The translations under genes were made by a program, and so were the position numbers. The notes under the pieces are model-generated. The model was given only the letters and a program-made list of their open reading frames with translations, did no database searches and was not told the origin of the DNA. A stretch of 17,328 bases of DNA from Elusimicrobiota bacterium (lineage in GTDB: Bacteria > Elusimicrobiota > Elusimicrobia > Elusimicrobiales > UBA9959): the NCBI GenBank assembly GCA_030637365.1, contig DAOWGR010000134.1, forward strand, positions 1-17,328, read 5' to 3'. Positions 1-6,790 of this stretch are shown one piece after another (position 1 is the stretch's first letter; the number at the start of each line of letters is the position of its first letter).

Positions 1-1047
1 ATAACCATAACCGCCAAGCGCTTGTATGGCATCTTCCGCCGTTTCATTGCCGCTTTCAGTCGCCGCGTATTTAGCTATCGCGCCTTCGGTTTGGAGACCT
101 TTTTCTCCGCCGTCAAGCCTTTCGGAAATCTCTTCAACATACGCTCTCGCAGCTTCAAGGTCTACGGCATGAGGCACTATCAATTTATGAGTATACCCCT
201 GCTTATCCGAAAGCGGGCCGCCGCCTTGAATTCTTTGCTGGCTGTATTTTATGGCAATTTCAAGAGCTTCCCAACCGCAACCAAGGCCAAAAGCCGCCAC
301 CATTACTCTGGTATAACCAAAAACCGCTTGCGCCTGAGACAACCCTTGTCCTTCAACTTCACCTATTAAATTTTTCTTGGGGATATAGGCGTCATCAAAA
401 GATAAACCAGCGGTATTGCTAAGCCTTATGCCATGCTTATCCTCATGTTTATTGGGCGAAAAACCTTCAGTTCCCTTCTCAACCATAAACCATGACGGCC
501 CGCCCGGCGCCATCGCGAGAACGGAATATACATCGGCCACTCCGCCGTTTGAAATCCATTGTTTATTACCGGTTAATTTGTAACCGATAAGCTCTCCGTT
601 TTTTAAAACATGCTCGGCTCTTGTTCTTAAATTCACCAAATCGCTTCCGGCATCGGCTTCGGTTGCCGCGTAAGCCACAAGAAGATTTTCTTTGGCTATT
701 CTGGTCATCCATTCTTCTTTCTGTTCATCGGTGCCGCCAACGCTGAGAGGATCGGTCCCGAGAAATGTGGCAAATACGCCCGTTGCTATTCCAAGATCTA
801 TTCTGGCCAATACCTCGCAAACCCTGTAAACATCAAAAGTTCCGCCGCTTATGCCGCCATATTCCTTGGGAATAAGCAAAAGATGAACTCCCAATATGGA
901 CTGGTCATACATTTGTTTTAAAATTTCAGTGGGGAACTCATTCTTATCATCCATCTCTTTCAAAAACTCATGAGTAAGATTTTTCTTCGCGTAAGCGCGC
1001 AAACTGTCCAGCATAAGTTCTCTTGATAAAGTATCCATACTCGGCAT
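1..1047 (-). CDS. Acyl-CoA dehydrogenase, C-terminal end cut by window
   Basis: FAD-dependent enzyme that oxidises an acyl-CoA to the trans-2-enoyl-CoA and passes electrons to electron-transfer flavoprotein in the cytoplasm. I translated the open frame from an ATG at 1047; AAGGGG lies 7 bases upstream. The 349 visible residues run MPSMDTLSREL... and contain the family's FAD/substrate motif TEADAGSDL (usual form TE..AGSD), the WISNGG block, and DAIQALGGYGY at the window edge. That last block is the conserved motif near the C-terminus, so only about 30 residues of a usual ~380 should be missing. The catalytic Glu of the short/medium-chain type normally follows this block and is not visible. The gene lies 98 bases downstream of the FtcD gene on the same strand, so cotranscription is possible. 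Chain-length specificity cannot be read from the sequence. Confidence 0.93.
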   Translation of the reverse strand, partial: MPSMDTLSRELMLDSLRAYAKKNLTHEFLKEMDDKNEFPTEILKQMYDQSILGVHLLLIPKEYGGISGGTFDVYRVCEVLARIDLGIATGVFATFLGTDPLSVGGTDEQKEEWMTRIAKENLLVAYAATEADAGSDLVNLRTRAEHVLKNGELIGYKLTGNKQWISNGGVADVYSVLAMAPGGPSWFMVEKGTEGFSPNKHEDKHGIRLSNTAGLSFDDAYIPKKNLIGEVEGQGLSQAQAVFGYTRVMVAAFGLGCGWEALEIAIKYSQQRIQGGGPLSDKQGYTHKLIVPHAVDLEAARAYVEEISERLDGGEKGLQTEGAIAKYAATESGNETAEDAIQALGGYGY

Positions 1048-1064
1048 CGCATAACCCCTTAATT

Positions 1065-1096
1065 ATAAGCGCATAAGTTCATAAGCGCGTAAGTTC
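1065..1096. repeat. Four tandem degenerate octamers (RTAAGNNC)
   Basis: Seen directly: ATAAGCGC, ATAAGTTC, ATAAGCGC and GTAAGTTC follow one another without gaps between the acyl-CoA dehydrogenase start and the FtcD stop. Equivalently it is a 16-bp unit repeated twice with one mismatch. Function unknown. Confidence 0.8.
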
Positions 1097-1126
1097 ACAC
1101 TTCCGCACTGTCGCGTTATCGCGCTA

Positions 1127-1145
1127 AAATGCGCTTAGCGCATTT
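1127..1145. repeat. 19-bp near-perfect palindrome at the end of ftcD
   Basis: AAATGCGCT at 1127-1135 and its exact reverse complement at 1137-1145 are separated by one base. The palindrome abuts the ftcD stop codon (TAG at 1146-1148, minus strand). As RNA it would form a strong hairpin just after the stop, but no T-run follows, so it is not a canonical intrinsic terminator. It could protect the 3' end of the transcript or be a protein-binding site. Confidence 0.6.
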
Positions 1146-2633
1146 CTATACTTTTTCAGTTTGAAGAGCGACAAGACAATCTTCTATTTCTTTTTTTAGA
1201 TTATTGCCGTATTCTTCATCCTTAATTGACGAAATATTTATAAGAACATTTTCGGCCGCGCACTTCACGCCCGCGTCCAAAAGATACTGCGCGCTTTTCT
1301 TATCGGAAGCAACCGAAGGAGATGTGGAATCCAATCCCCTGAGCAGCCTTAAGGCGCCAACGGCATATTTAGCCGTTTTTAAAGGCACATCCGCCGCGTA
1401 TTTAATGGCTTTTTGCATTTCGGTTTTTCTCTCTTCCGATTCCTTGGGCAATTTTCTGGCCGCCATAAACGAATCAAAAGCCGCCGAATCTTCACTCATA
1501 CAATTCTGAAGTTCGCTTCTGAAAAAGCCCAGCTTTGATTTCGCTTCCAATAAAGCCGGTTTTTTGCTTTCATCAAGTTTCTTGCTCATTAGCGTAACAC
1601 CTATGGCCATCTGCCCCAAAGCGCAACCCATTGCGCCTGAAATGGCGGCGGCGCTGCCTCCGCCGGGAGTGGGATTGGTGTCGGCAAAAGCGTCAATCGC
1701 TATATTCGCGCCAACTTGCCATGAACTCATAAGGCTTAAAAGCCTGTTTTCAAGTATTTGAGTTTCAGGATTGAAACTATTTATTTTTAAAGATTCCATC
1801 GCGTATTTGGTAATGGCGTCCTGAGAAGAAAGACCGATAAGTTCGGTATCGGTTATTTCTATATTTTCGGATTTAATCTCTTTGGCTATTTCATCCACGA
1901 CTTTTTTTATGGAAGTGGTATTATAATCGGTAAGCACGGTTGAGATCTGAACCTGATTTTTGGATTCAAGAAAAATTGCCGCGCCGCGCAAACTTGGCAA
2001 GCCGCCTCCGGAAGTTCTTATTTTCTTGGCCAAAGCCTTGCTATATTCCATGTCGGTCGTATTTAAATTCACATTGAAATTTATAATCTGCTGGCGCGCT
2101 CCAACCCCGACAGCTCCGGCGGTAGGATGCATTTTGTTCGGACCAAAATCGGGAACTCTTTCAGGATCTTTTCCGATTACTTCCTTCATGCCTTCAAACT
2201 GTCCCTTGCGAACTTTGGCAAGATTTTTTCTTAATGGAACTTGCGCCGCGCAATCGTAAAGATAAGCCGGAACATTAAGTTCTTCACCGACTCTTTTGGC
2301 AAGTTGCTTGGCAAGTTCCACGCATTCTTCAATAGTGGAACCCATTATCGGAATAAAAGGAGCCACATCCATGGCTCCCATTCTGGGATGTTCACCCTTG
2401 TGATGATTTAAATCAATAAGTTCAACGGCCTTTTCAATGGCCTTAAACATAGCCTCAACCGCCGTATCCACGGGAGCTATGAAAGAGAGCACCGTTCTAT
2501 GATGATCCGAGTCCTTTTCAATATCAAGAACTATAACGCCGGAAACTTTTCTGGCGGCGTCAACTATCTGTTTTATTTTAACTTCATCTCTTCCTTCACT
2601 AAAATTAGGCACGCATTCAACAAATTTAAGCAT
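1146..2633 (-). CDS. ftcD: Glutamate formimidoyltransferase / formimidotetrahydrofolate cyclodeaminase fusion
   Basis: Bifunctional cytoplasmic folate enzyme of 495 residues. The N-terminal half (about 1-300) transfers the formimino group from formiminoglutamate to tetrahydrofolate. The C-terminal half (about 305-490) cyclodeaminates 5-formimino-THF to 5,10-methenyl-THF and ammonia. The transferase is shown by VECVPNFSEGR at the start, DSDHHRT, and HKGEHPRMGAMD with His82 at the position of the catalytic histidine of the animal enzyme. The cyclodeaminase is shown by FADTNPTPGGGSAAA (about 316-330) and the downstream SPSVASD block. Length and domain order match animal FTCD; many bacteria keep the two activities on separate genes. 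The ATG is preceded by GGAGGG three bases away. No hut genes are visible, so the formimino donor (histidine or purine breakdown) is not determined. The acyl-CoA dehydrogenase follows on the same strand. Confidence 0.96.
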   Translation of the reverse strand: MLKFVECVPNFSEGRDEVKIKQIVDAARKVSGVIVLDIEKDSDHHRTVLSFIAPVDTAVEAMFKAIEKAVELIDLNHHKGEHPRMGAMDVAPFIPIMGSTIEECVELAKQLAKRVGEELNVPAYLYDCAAQVPLRKNLAKVRKGQFEGMKEVIGKDPERVPDFGPNKMHPTAGAVGVGARQQIINFNVNLNTTDMEYSKALAKKIRTSGGGLPSLRGAAIFLESKNQVQISTVLTDYNTTSIKKVVDEIAKEIKSENIEITDTELIGLSSQDAITKYAMESLKINSFNPETQILENRLLSLMSSWQVGANIAIDAFADTNPTPGGGSAAAISGAMGCALGQMAIGVTLMSKKLDESKKPALLEAKSKLGFFRSELQNCMSEDSAAFDSFMAARKLPKESEERKTEMQKAIKYAADVPLKTAKYAVGALRLLRGLDSTSPSVASDKKSAQYLLDAGVKCAAENVLINISSIKDEEYGNNLKKEIEDCLVALQTEKV

Positions 2634-2671
2634 AGACCCTCCGTTTTTTTGAACACCATTGAATTCGTATT

Positions 2672-2693
2672 ATTATACTAATTTAAATTATAG
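2672..2693 (-). promoter_or_regulatory. Candidate -10 elements upstream of ftcD
   Basis: Two perfect TATAAT hexamers on the minus strand (2677 to 2672 and 2693 to 2688) lie 38 and 54 bases before the ftcD ATG. No good -35 hexamer is found at 16-18 bases from either, so this is a weak call resting on the -10 matches alone. Confidence 0.3.
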
Positions 2694-2706
2694 GATGAAA
2701 CTGCTG

Positions 2707-2749
2707 AGAGTTTAGTAAAAGTTTAAGAGTTCAGGAGTTATGGAGTTGG
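2707..2749. repeat. Degenerate octamer array (RGAGTTNN)
   Basis: Units AGAGTTTA (2707-2714), then three extra bases, AAAGTTTA (2718-2725), AGAGTTCA, GGAGTTAT and GGAGTTGG (to 2749) run head to tail. Period 8 is clear while the bases drift. Similar in style to the arrays at 1065-1096 and 6719-6758 but with a different unit. Confidence 0.6.
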
Positions 2750-2807
2750 AAATTATCAGGTTTAGAAGAATTGGGGAGTTTGACTTCAATTAAGGCTCTG
2801 GAAATGC

Positions 2808-2831
2808 AAAAACCCGCTTTTGGCGGGTTTT
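2808..2831. terminator. Bidirectional intrinsic terminator
   Basis: Perfect 9-bp stem (AAAACCCGC at 2809-2817, GCGGGTTTT at 2823-2831) with a 5-base loop. Five T follow the G+C core on the minus strand and four on the plus strand. On the minus strand it closes the candidate small RNA starting near 2885. Confidence 0.75.
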
Positions 2832-2885
2832 CGCTTTCCCTCATTACTGGGGAAGTTCACAGGTCGCGTTCCACTATAGGAGCGC
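2808..2885 (-). ncRNA. Candidate small structured RNA of about 78 nt
   Basis: Inferred from layout. A consensus promoter (2892-2920) is followed on the minus strand by three consecutive hairpins and ends in the terminator at 2808-2831. Hairpin 1 pairs GCGCTCC with GGAACGC (one C-A mismatch). Hairpin 2 pairs CTTCCC with GGGAAAG (one bulge). Hairpin 3 is the terminator. There is no start codon with a usable reading frame inside. The nearest gene downstream on this strand is ftcD, about 175 bases past the terminator, so the unit could also be a leader or attenuator for ftcD. I do not recognise it as 6S, SRP RNA or a known riboswitch. Confidence 0.45.
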
Positions 2886-2891
2886 ATACAT

Positions 2892-2920
2892 ACTCTAACA
2901 CATAAAACTTGACTTGTCAA
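2892..2920 (-). promoter_or_regulatory. Sigma70-type promoter for the candidate small RNA
   Basis: TTGACA (2920 to 2915, perfect -35), a 17-base spacer, and TAGAGT (2897 to 2892, 4/6 to the -10 consensus). Predicted start near 2885. The -35 touches the outer edge of the inverted-repeat element at 2921, so that insertion, if recent, changed everything upstream of -35. Confidence 0.6.
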
Positions 2921-3020
2921 CCCCACCACCTCTTTTATCGCGCTCCGCTTGTAGCGGAGCAAATCCGCAAAACGGATTTTTTTTCAGTTTTACTGAAAAT
3001 GCTTAAAAGAGGTGGTGGGG
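2921..3020. mobile_element. 100-bp inverted-repeat element A with three internal hairpins
   Basis: Outer arms CCCCACCACCTCTTTTA (2921-2937) and its exact reverse complement (3004-3020) form a 17-bp stem. Between them sit three 19-nt hairpins almost back to back: 2942-2960 (GCTCCGC/GCGGAGC), 2961-2979 (AAATCCG/CGGATTT) and 2981-2999 (TTTTCAGT/ACTGAAAA). The whole can fold as a cloverleaf in single-stranded DNA or RNA. TCAA flanks both ends (2917-2920 and 3021-3024), consistent with a 4-bp target duplication. There is no coding capacity, so it would be a non-autonomous element. Its ends match element B at 8777-8910. The middle hairpin followed by a T-run (2973-2984) could also stop plus-strand transcription. 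Confidence 0.7.
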
Positions 3021-3037
3021 TCAAGACCTCTGCAAAA

Positions 3038-3493
3038 CTATTTTACTCCCTCTTTCTTTTTACCTTTAGATCGCTTCTCTTTTTTAAAATCTTGTTTCAC
3101 CTGACGGTCTTTTTTAAATTCTTTTTGATTTTTTTTATGCATTGCCTTTAATTCCCTTAAAACTTTTTTATGCTCCGATTTCATTTTCTTGCGAGCCTTT
3201 CGGAATTTATGCGAATTTTCAAAATCGGCGTTTTTTTCCAAAGCTTCAATTTCTTTATTTTGGCTTTTTTTCAGCTCAACTGTTTTCATATTTTGAATTC
3301 TTCTCAATTCTCTAAGCGTGGAAATCTCCGCCTTAATCTTCCCTTTTACAACATTCCGCCCCATTGCGACCTTGGCGGGCGAGCTGCTTTTAACAACAAC
3401 AGCGGCTTTTGTTACCGCCGGCTTTTCAACATCTTCAGCGTTCAAAATCGCAACCGTTAAAAAACATGAAATTATAAATATTAGTGTTTTCAT
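3038..3493 (-). CDS. Hypothetical exported lysine-rich coiled protein
   Basis: Not a recognised family. The 151 residues begin with a signal peptide (MKTLIFIISCFLTVAILNA, likely cleaved after the Ala at 19). A short Ala/Val/Ser/Lys linker to about residue 50 follows, then a highly charged, probably helical tail of Lys, Glu and Arg. Roughly a quarter of all residues are lysine. No cysteine lipobox fits, as Cys10 is too early. The start is firm: AAGGAG sits five bases before the ATG. It lies 30 bases after the epimerase stop and is probably the last gene of that operon. The basic tail could bind anionic envelope polymers or nucleic acid; this is only inference from charge. The stop codon lies just outside the inverted-repeat element A. 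Confidence 0.7.
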   Translation of the reverse strand: MKTLIFIISCFLTVAILNAEDVEKPAVTKAAVVVKSSSPAKVAMGRNVVKGKIKAEISTLRELRRIQNMKTVELKKSQNKEIEALEKNADFENSHKFRKARKKMKSEHKKVLRELKAMHKKNQKEFKKDRQVKQDFKKEKRSKGKKKEGVK

Positions 3494-3506
3494 TTTTTCT
3501 CCTTGC

Positions 3507-3533
3507 TGTTCTCAATCTTAATCTTAACCTGCT
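3507..3533. repeat. Hexamer-period array overlapping the epimerase stop
   Basis: Degenerate units of the form CTYRAY (CTCAAT, CTTAAT, CTTAAC, then CTGCTG) run across the 3' end of the epimerase gene and into the 30-base gap. The 17 bases at 3507-3523 reappear exactly, in inverse orientation, at 15674-15690. A related hexamer array stands at 15734-15758, again abutting the stop of a minus-strand gene. Confidence 0.6.
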
Positions 3534-4612
3534 GTTTCGGCCGGTTTCACTCCTATGCCTTTTTTGACCTTGTTTATTTCGTACAAGCCAGACCGCTTTA
3601 TTATCGCGCCGCTATCCATTATTTTATCTTTAATAAAAAACGGCGTATCCAAATCCATAAAATCAAACCCGCCGAGCCCGCCCGCGAAATGCGCGGCGCA
3701 TGAAGAAGAAAGGGAACTTTCAAGCATTTCCCCCATCATAAGTTTAATATTTTTAATTCTGGCCAAATTATGAATTTCTTTAGCCCGCAGAAGCCCGAAT
3801 TTCATCAGCTTAATGTTCATGGCGCTCGCGTATCCGTTTTTTATAATCTTAAAAGCGTCTTCAACCGAAGAAACGCTTTCATCGGCGCAAACAGGCATTT
3901 TTAATTTGCCCGATAAAAATTTCAGCCCGTCATAATCATCTTTTGCCGTCGGCTGTTCAAATACCAAAGGAAAAACCTTATATTTTTCAAGAGTTTTTAT
4001 AAATTTAAAAGCCGTATTCGCGCTATAAGCGCAATTGGCGTCAAGGTAAATTCCAGCCCCGCCCGTAATTTTGGAAACACTGATAACTCTGTTTATATCT
4101 TTATCAAAATCAACCCCCACTTTTATCTTAAAAACATTAAACCCGCGCCCCGCCATTTTCCTTATAAAAGAATAATTATCTTTTTCACCGCCGATTACCA
4201 GCGTTATATCGCTTTTAATTCTTTCACACTTATCTCCATAAAATTTCCATAAAGGAATATTCAAAGATTTGGTCAAAGCGTCCAAAACAGCCATTTCAAC
4301 GGCGGCCAAAGCGCAGCAATTTTTCTCCAGTTTCCGCCGGGCAAACGAAAACAAATTAAAATAATCGGCAATATCCTTTCCCTCAAGCCAGATGGCCGCT
4401 TTCTTTAAATTATTAAAAGTTAAACTTTGAGTTTCCCCCGTAATGTGACTGGCCACGGCCGCCTCGCCGAAACCTTTAATTCCGCCTTCAAGCAAAACTT
4501 CAAAAAGAATATTTTCAAGCCGAGCGTGACTGCCGCTTGAAATGGTAAACGGCATGCGCAAATCAGCGAATATTTCTTTAACCCTGATTTTTTTTATAAT
4601 CGTATCTTTCAT
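3524..4612 (-). CDS. Dipeptide epimerase, L-Ala-D/L-Glu type (enolase superfamily)
   Basis: Likely epimerises L-Ala-D-Glu, a murein stem-peptide fragment, to L-Ala-L-Glu so that ordinary peptidases can degrade it; cytoplasmic, Mg-dependent. The 362 residues have the muconate-lactonizing subgroup layout: a capping domain (about 1-125), then a barrel. The catalytic Lys pair is in FKIKVG (Lys162, Lys164). Metal ligands are Asp191 (LDANC), Glu219 (FEQPT) and Asp244 (CADES), and the opposite-face Lys268 is in NIKLMK. This set at these positions is that of the Bacillus YkfB-type epimerases. No clear SD precedes the ATG. It lies 35 bases after the TagO-like gene and 30 before the lysine-rich protein. 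Dipeptide specificity in this family varies, so another L,D-dipeptide substrate remains possible. Confidence 0.88.
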   Translation of the reverse strand: MKDTIIKKIRVKEIFADLRMPFTISSGSHARLENILFEVLLEGGIKGFGEAAVASHITGETQSLTFNNLKKAAIWLEGKDIADYFNLFSFARRKLEKNCCALAAVEMAVLDALTKSLNIPLWKFYGDKCERIKSDITLVIGGEKDNYSFIRKMAGRGFNVFKIKVGVDFDKDINRVISVSKITGGAGIYLDANCAYSANTAFKFIKTLEKYKVFPLVFEQPTAKDDYDGLKFLSGKLKMPVCADESVSSVEDAFKIIKNGYASAMNIKLMKFGLLRAKEIHNLARIKNIKLMMGEMLESSLSSSCAAHFAGGLGGFDFMDLDTPFFIKDKIMDSGAIIKRSGLYEINKVKKGIGVKPAETAG

Positions 4613-4647
4613 TAAATCTTTAAAAAAAGAAATCGCCGCGCTTATGC

Positions 4648-5802
4648 TTAAGGCAACTTTCTTCGCCTATCTTTTTCAACTGTTAATTCCCGCCCCATAA
4701 GCATCAGCGCAATGACTATAAAAAAAATCAATACCGCCTGAAAAAGCAGAAAAATGGTTCCCACTGTGGAATCGGTATAACGCATTGTCCATGCCGCGAG
4801 ACCGAGACAAACATTCAGCAAAAGAATAAAGCCTACCGTGCTTTTAACGCCAAGGCCGAGATTCATAAGCCGATGATGAAAATGATCGGTTGAAGAATAT
4901 TCCAGCCATTCCTTTATATTTTTAATTTTGCCGTTTTTTATTCTGGATATCGTGGTATAAATTATGTCAAAAATGGGAATACCCAAAATAAGGATGGGCG
5001 TGCTTAAAGCAACCATCGGATTATTTGTGGCCCAACTGCCGGCAAGAGCCAGACACCCCAAAATAAAACCTATAAAAGTGGCGCCGCCGTCGCCGAGAAA
5101 AACTTTAGCGGGCCGCCAATTGGTTTTCAGCAAACCTATACAGCCGCCGGCCATGGCGGCTGATAAAAAAGCCACCATATACTGGCTGGAATTCCACGCT
5201 ATGCCGAGAAATAAAAGAGAGCACACGGCGCCCATGCTCAAAGCCAAGCCGTCTATGCCGTCCATAAAATTAAAAGCGTTGGTTATTCCAACCAGCCATA
5301 TAACGGAAAATGCGTATGAAAAAACATCGCCAAACGGCATTAGCGAAGCAAAACTTATATGAAGACCGAAAAAAACCACAATCAAAGCGGCTACAACCTG
5401 CCAAAACAATCTTGTTCCGGCAGACAAACCCTTGATATCATCCGCCACTCCGAGAATAAAAATTATAGTTCCGCCTATAACTATTCCGATAACTTTCGGT
5501 GAAAATTGATAACTCCGGATAATCGTAAAAATAAAAGCCGCGTATACGGCAAGTCCGCCCAACCTCGGCATAACCTTGGAATGAATTTTTCTCGGGCCGG
5601 GATAATCCATCGCGCCGATTTTCTTCGCCAAAACCACGCTTAAAGGCGCTAATAACGCCGCGATAAACATCGCGATAATAAACAAATAAAACCAGCGAAT
5701 TCCGGCTTCCCAAGTCCACGCCGAAAAACCGCCCGCGGGAAACAAAACCATAAGAACCACAAGCGCGACACTGTAAAATATCAAACTTTTTCTTTTTCTC
5801 AC
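4648..5802 (-). CDS. Polyprenyl-phosphate N-acetylhexosamine-1-phosphate transferase (WecA/TagO-like)
   Basis: Integral membrane enzyme of the MraY/WecA/TagO family. It joins a UDP-HexNAc sugar-1-phosphate to undecaprenyl phosphate, the first step of a surface polysaccharide or teichoic-like polymer. The 384 residues have about 10-11 hydrophobic segments. Family motifs seen: DYPGPRKIHSKVMPRLGG (66-83), the metal-binding Asp pair D121-D122 (ADDIKG), NAFNFMDGIDGLA (175-187), VFLGDGG (234-240) and the sugar-nucleotide loop HFHHR (307-311). The HFHHR form is typical of GlcNAc-1-P transferases rather than MraY. It starts with GTG, and GTGA is shared with the stop of the PIG-L gene (4-bp overlap), which implies translational coupling. 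The epimerase follows after 35 bases. The exact sugar and the polymer are unknown. Confidence 0.93.
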   Translation of the reverse strand: MRKRKSLIFYSVALVVLMVLFPAGGFSAWTWEAGIRWFYLFIIAMFIAALLAPLSVVLAKKIGAMDYPGPRKIHSKVMPRLGGLAVYAAFIFTIIRSYQFSPKVIGIVIGGTIIFILGVADDIKGLSAGTRLFWQVVAALIVVFFGLHISFASLMPFGDVFSYAFSVIWLVGITNAFNFMDGIDGLALSMGAVCSLLFLGIAWNSSQYMVAFLSAAMAGGCIGLLKTNWRPAKVFLGDGGATFIGFILGCLALAGSWATNNPMVALSTPILILGIPIFDIIYTTISRIKNGKIKNIKEWLEYSSTDHFHHRLMNLGLGVKSTVGFILLLNVCLGLAAWTMRYTDSTVGTIFLLFQAVLIFFIVIALMLMGRELTVEKDRRRKLP

Positions 5803-6434
5803 TCCGCCGCCTTTTTTTTCAACAATAGCTCCAATGACAATCTCTGCGGAACAAAAGCCTCCGCGTATTTAACCCTGTTTTGATACCCCCTGAATATGGC
5901 GGCGCTTTTCGCGCTTTCTATAATTGACAAATTCTTAACCCTTGTTTTATTAACTTGCGACTTATGGCATTTTAAAAGCTGTTCTTTCTCAGTCATAACC
6001 CGGCCGATATCAAAAAAAACGGTCGGCAGAAAATCAAGCGTGGTCGGAACTTCATAAAAAAGAATATTCTTTATATATCGCGACGCCGTTTCAACAGCCT
6101 TAGCCAGATTTCTATGATCCTGATGAGTATCTTCGCAGTAATTCACGAGAACAATATCCGGCCGCACATTATCAAGAGTTTTCTCAATAATCCGTATAAG
6201 CTCCCGCCCCATATTCACGCCGGTATCTTTAAGCCCGCCGTAAAATAACGACGCTTTTAAAGTCGCGGCGGATTTTTTTTGCTCAAGCCATCTTTTATTA
6301 CTGGTCCCGCCGACATTTCCTTTCGTCATAACAAGAAGATTTATTTTGTGCTTCTCTTTAAATAACTTATAAAGAATTCCGCCGCAGCCAAATTCAATAT
6401 CGTCGGGATGCGCGCCTATGGCAAGTATCTTCAC
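5799..6434 (-). CDS. PIG-L/LmbE family N-acetylglucosaminyl deacetylase
   Basis: Zinc-dependent deacetylase-fold protein of 211 residues, cytoplasmic as it has no signal peptide. The family signature GAHPDD (7-12) and the second metal motif HQDH (104-107) are both intact, as is the C-terminal YAEAF. It resembles BshB1-type members that deacetylate GlcNAc-linked substrates. I chose the GTG at 6434 (MKILAIGAHPDD) because AGGAGG sits four bases upstream; a longer open frame to 6479 has no SD and adds non-family residues. The coupled downstream gene is a GlcNAc-1-P-type transferase, so the substrate may be a nucleotide- or lipid-linked GlcNAc; this is inference. Regulation: an extended hairpin ending in seven T stands directly before the SD (6445-6515) and could attenuate expression. 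Confidence 0.9.
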   Translation of the reverse strand: MKILAIGAHPDDIEFGCGGILYKLFKEKHKINLLVMTKGNVGGTSNKRWLEQKKSAATLKASLFYGGLKDTGVNMGRELIRIIEKTLDNVRPDIVLVNYCEDTHQDHRNLAKAVETASRYIKNILFYEVPTTLDFLPTVFFDIGRVMTEKEQLLKCHKSQVNKTRVKNLSIIESAKSAAIFRGYQNRVKYAEAFVPQRLSLELLLKKKAAE

Positions 6435-6444
6435 GAAGCCTCCT

Positions 6445-6515
6445 AAAAAAACACTATGGTCGTCCGATGTGCATAGCACTTTGTTACGACACCCGGCATA
6501 GCCTTGTGTTTTTTT
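6445..6515 (-). promoter_or_regulatory. Attenuator-like hairpin abutting the PIG-L ribosome site
   Basis: On the minus strand AAAAAAACAC pairs with GTGTTTTTTT at the base. CTATG/CATAG, TCGT/ACGA and GTGC/GCAC stack above it with small bulges, and TAT forms the tip. The seven T end one base before AGGAGG. The fold could act as an intrinsic terminator at the PIG-L leader, or as the terminator of the upstream transcript. No known riboswitch core was recognised. Confidence 0.5.
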
Positions 6516-6540
6516 ACCCTCAGTAGATAGATTTTACTAT

Positions 6541-6576
6541 TTCCAGTGATTATCCCGCTATGCGGGACACTTGGAA
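6541..6576. repeat. Nested two-stem hairpin
   Basis: Outer arms TTCCAGTG (6541-6548) and CACTTGGAA (6568-6576, one bulged T) enclose a perfect inner stem TCCCGC/GCGGGA (6553-6558, 6562-6567) with loop TAT. There is no T-run on either side. It could be a transcript-end structure for amylase or a protein-binding site. Confidence 0.5.
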
Positions 6577-6718
6577 TTAAATCTCCAGAGGGTTATAATT
6601 ACATAGCTTTTTTACCCCCACTGCTTTGATTACGAAAAAATATATGGGGAACTATATGCCTCTGATTTTGGTCAGACTTAATTATAAATTAGCAAAATAA
6701 GGACTATGTATCAATGAA

Positions 6719-6758
6719 CAATTAGGCAATTAGGTAATAAGGTTATTAGGCAATATGG
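6719..6758. repeat. Five tandem degenerate octamers (NWATWAGG-like)
   Basis: CAATTAGG, CAATTAGG, TAATAAGG, TTATTAGG and CAATATGG lie head to tail without gaps, 32 bases from the amylase stop. The first two units are identical and the others drift at one to three positions. Confidence 0.75.
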
Positions 6759-6790
6759 AAACAATGAATAGAGAAAATAGAAAAGAGATT

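Larger units (their letters stand above)
2634..3037. other. Gene-free stretch between ftcD and the lysine-rich protein
   Basis: No credible coding region on either strand. From left to right it holds candidate ftcD -10 sites, an octamer array, a bidirectional hairpin terminator, a compact hairpin unit with a consensus promoter, and the 100-bp cloverleaf-like inverted repeat. Each is listed separately. Confidence 0.7.
6435..6790. other. Gene-free stretch between PIG-L and amylase
   Basis: No credible coding region. It contains the attenuator-like hairpin (6445-6515), a nested hairpin (6541-6576) and an octamer array (6719-6758). No consensus promoter for the PIG-L operon was found on the minus strand, which leaves open whether that operon is read through from the amylase gene. 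Confidence 0.6.

Noticed and set aside
22..369. 115-residue plus-strand frame at the window start
   Set aside because: It is the complement of the acyl-CoA dehydrogenase frame, which carries the family motifs.
2808..2885. 6S RNA or small SRP RNA
   Set aside because: Too short for 6S with no large central bubble, and the GGAAGGAAGCAGC-type SRP loop is absent.
2921..3020. CRISPR repeat or integron attC site
   Set aside because: The three inner hairpins have unrelated sequences, there are no regular spacers, and the attC core sites are missing.
6445..6530. Cyclic di-GMP (GEMM) riboswitch upstream of PIG-L
   Set aside because: The conserved GEMM core elements could not be found on the minus strand; only generic pairing remains.
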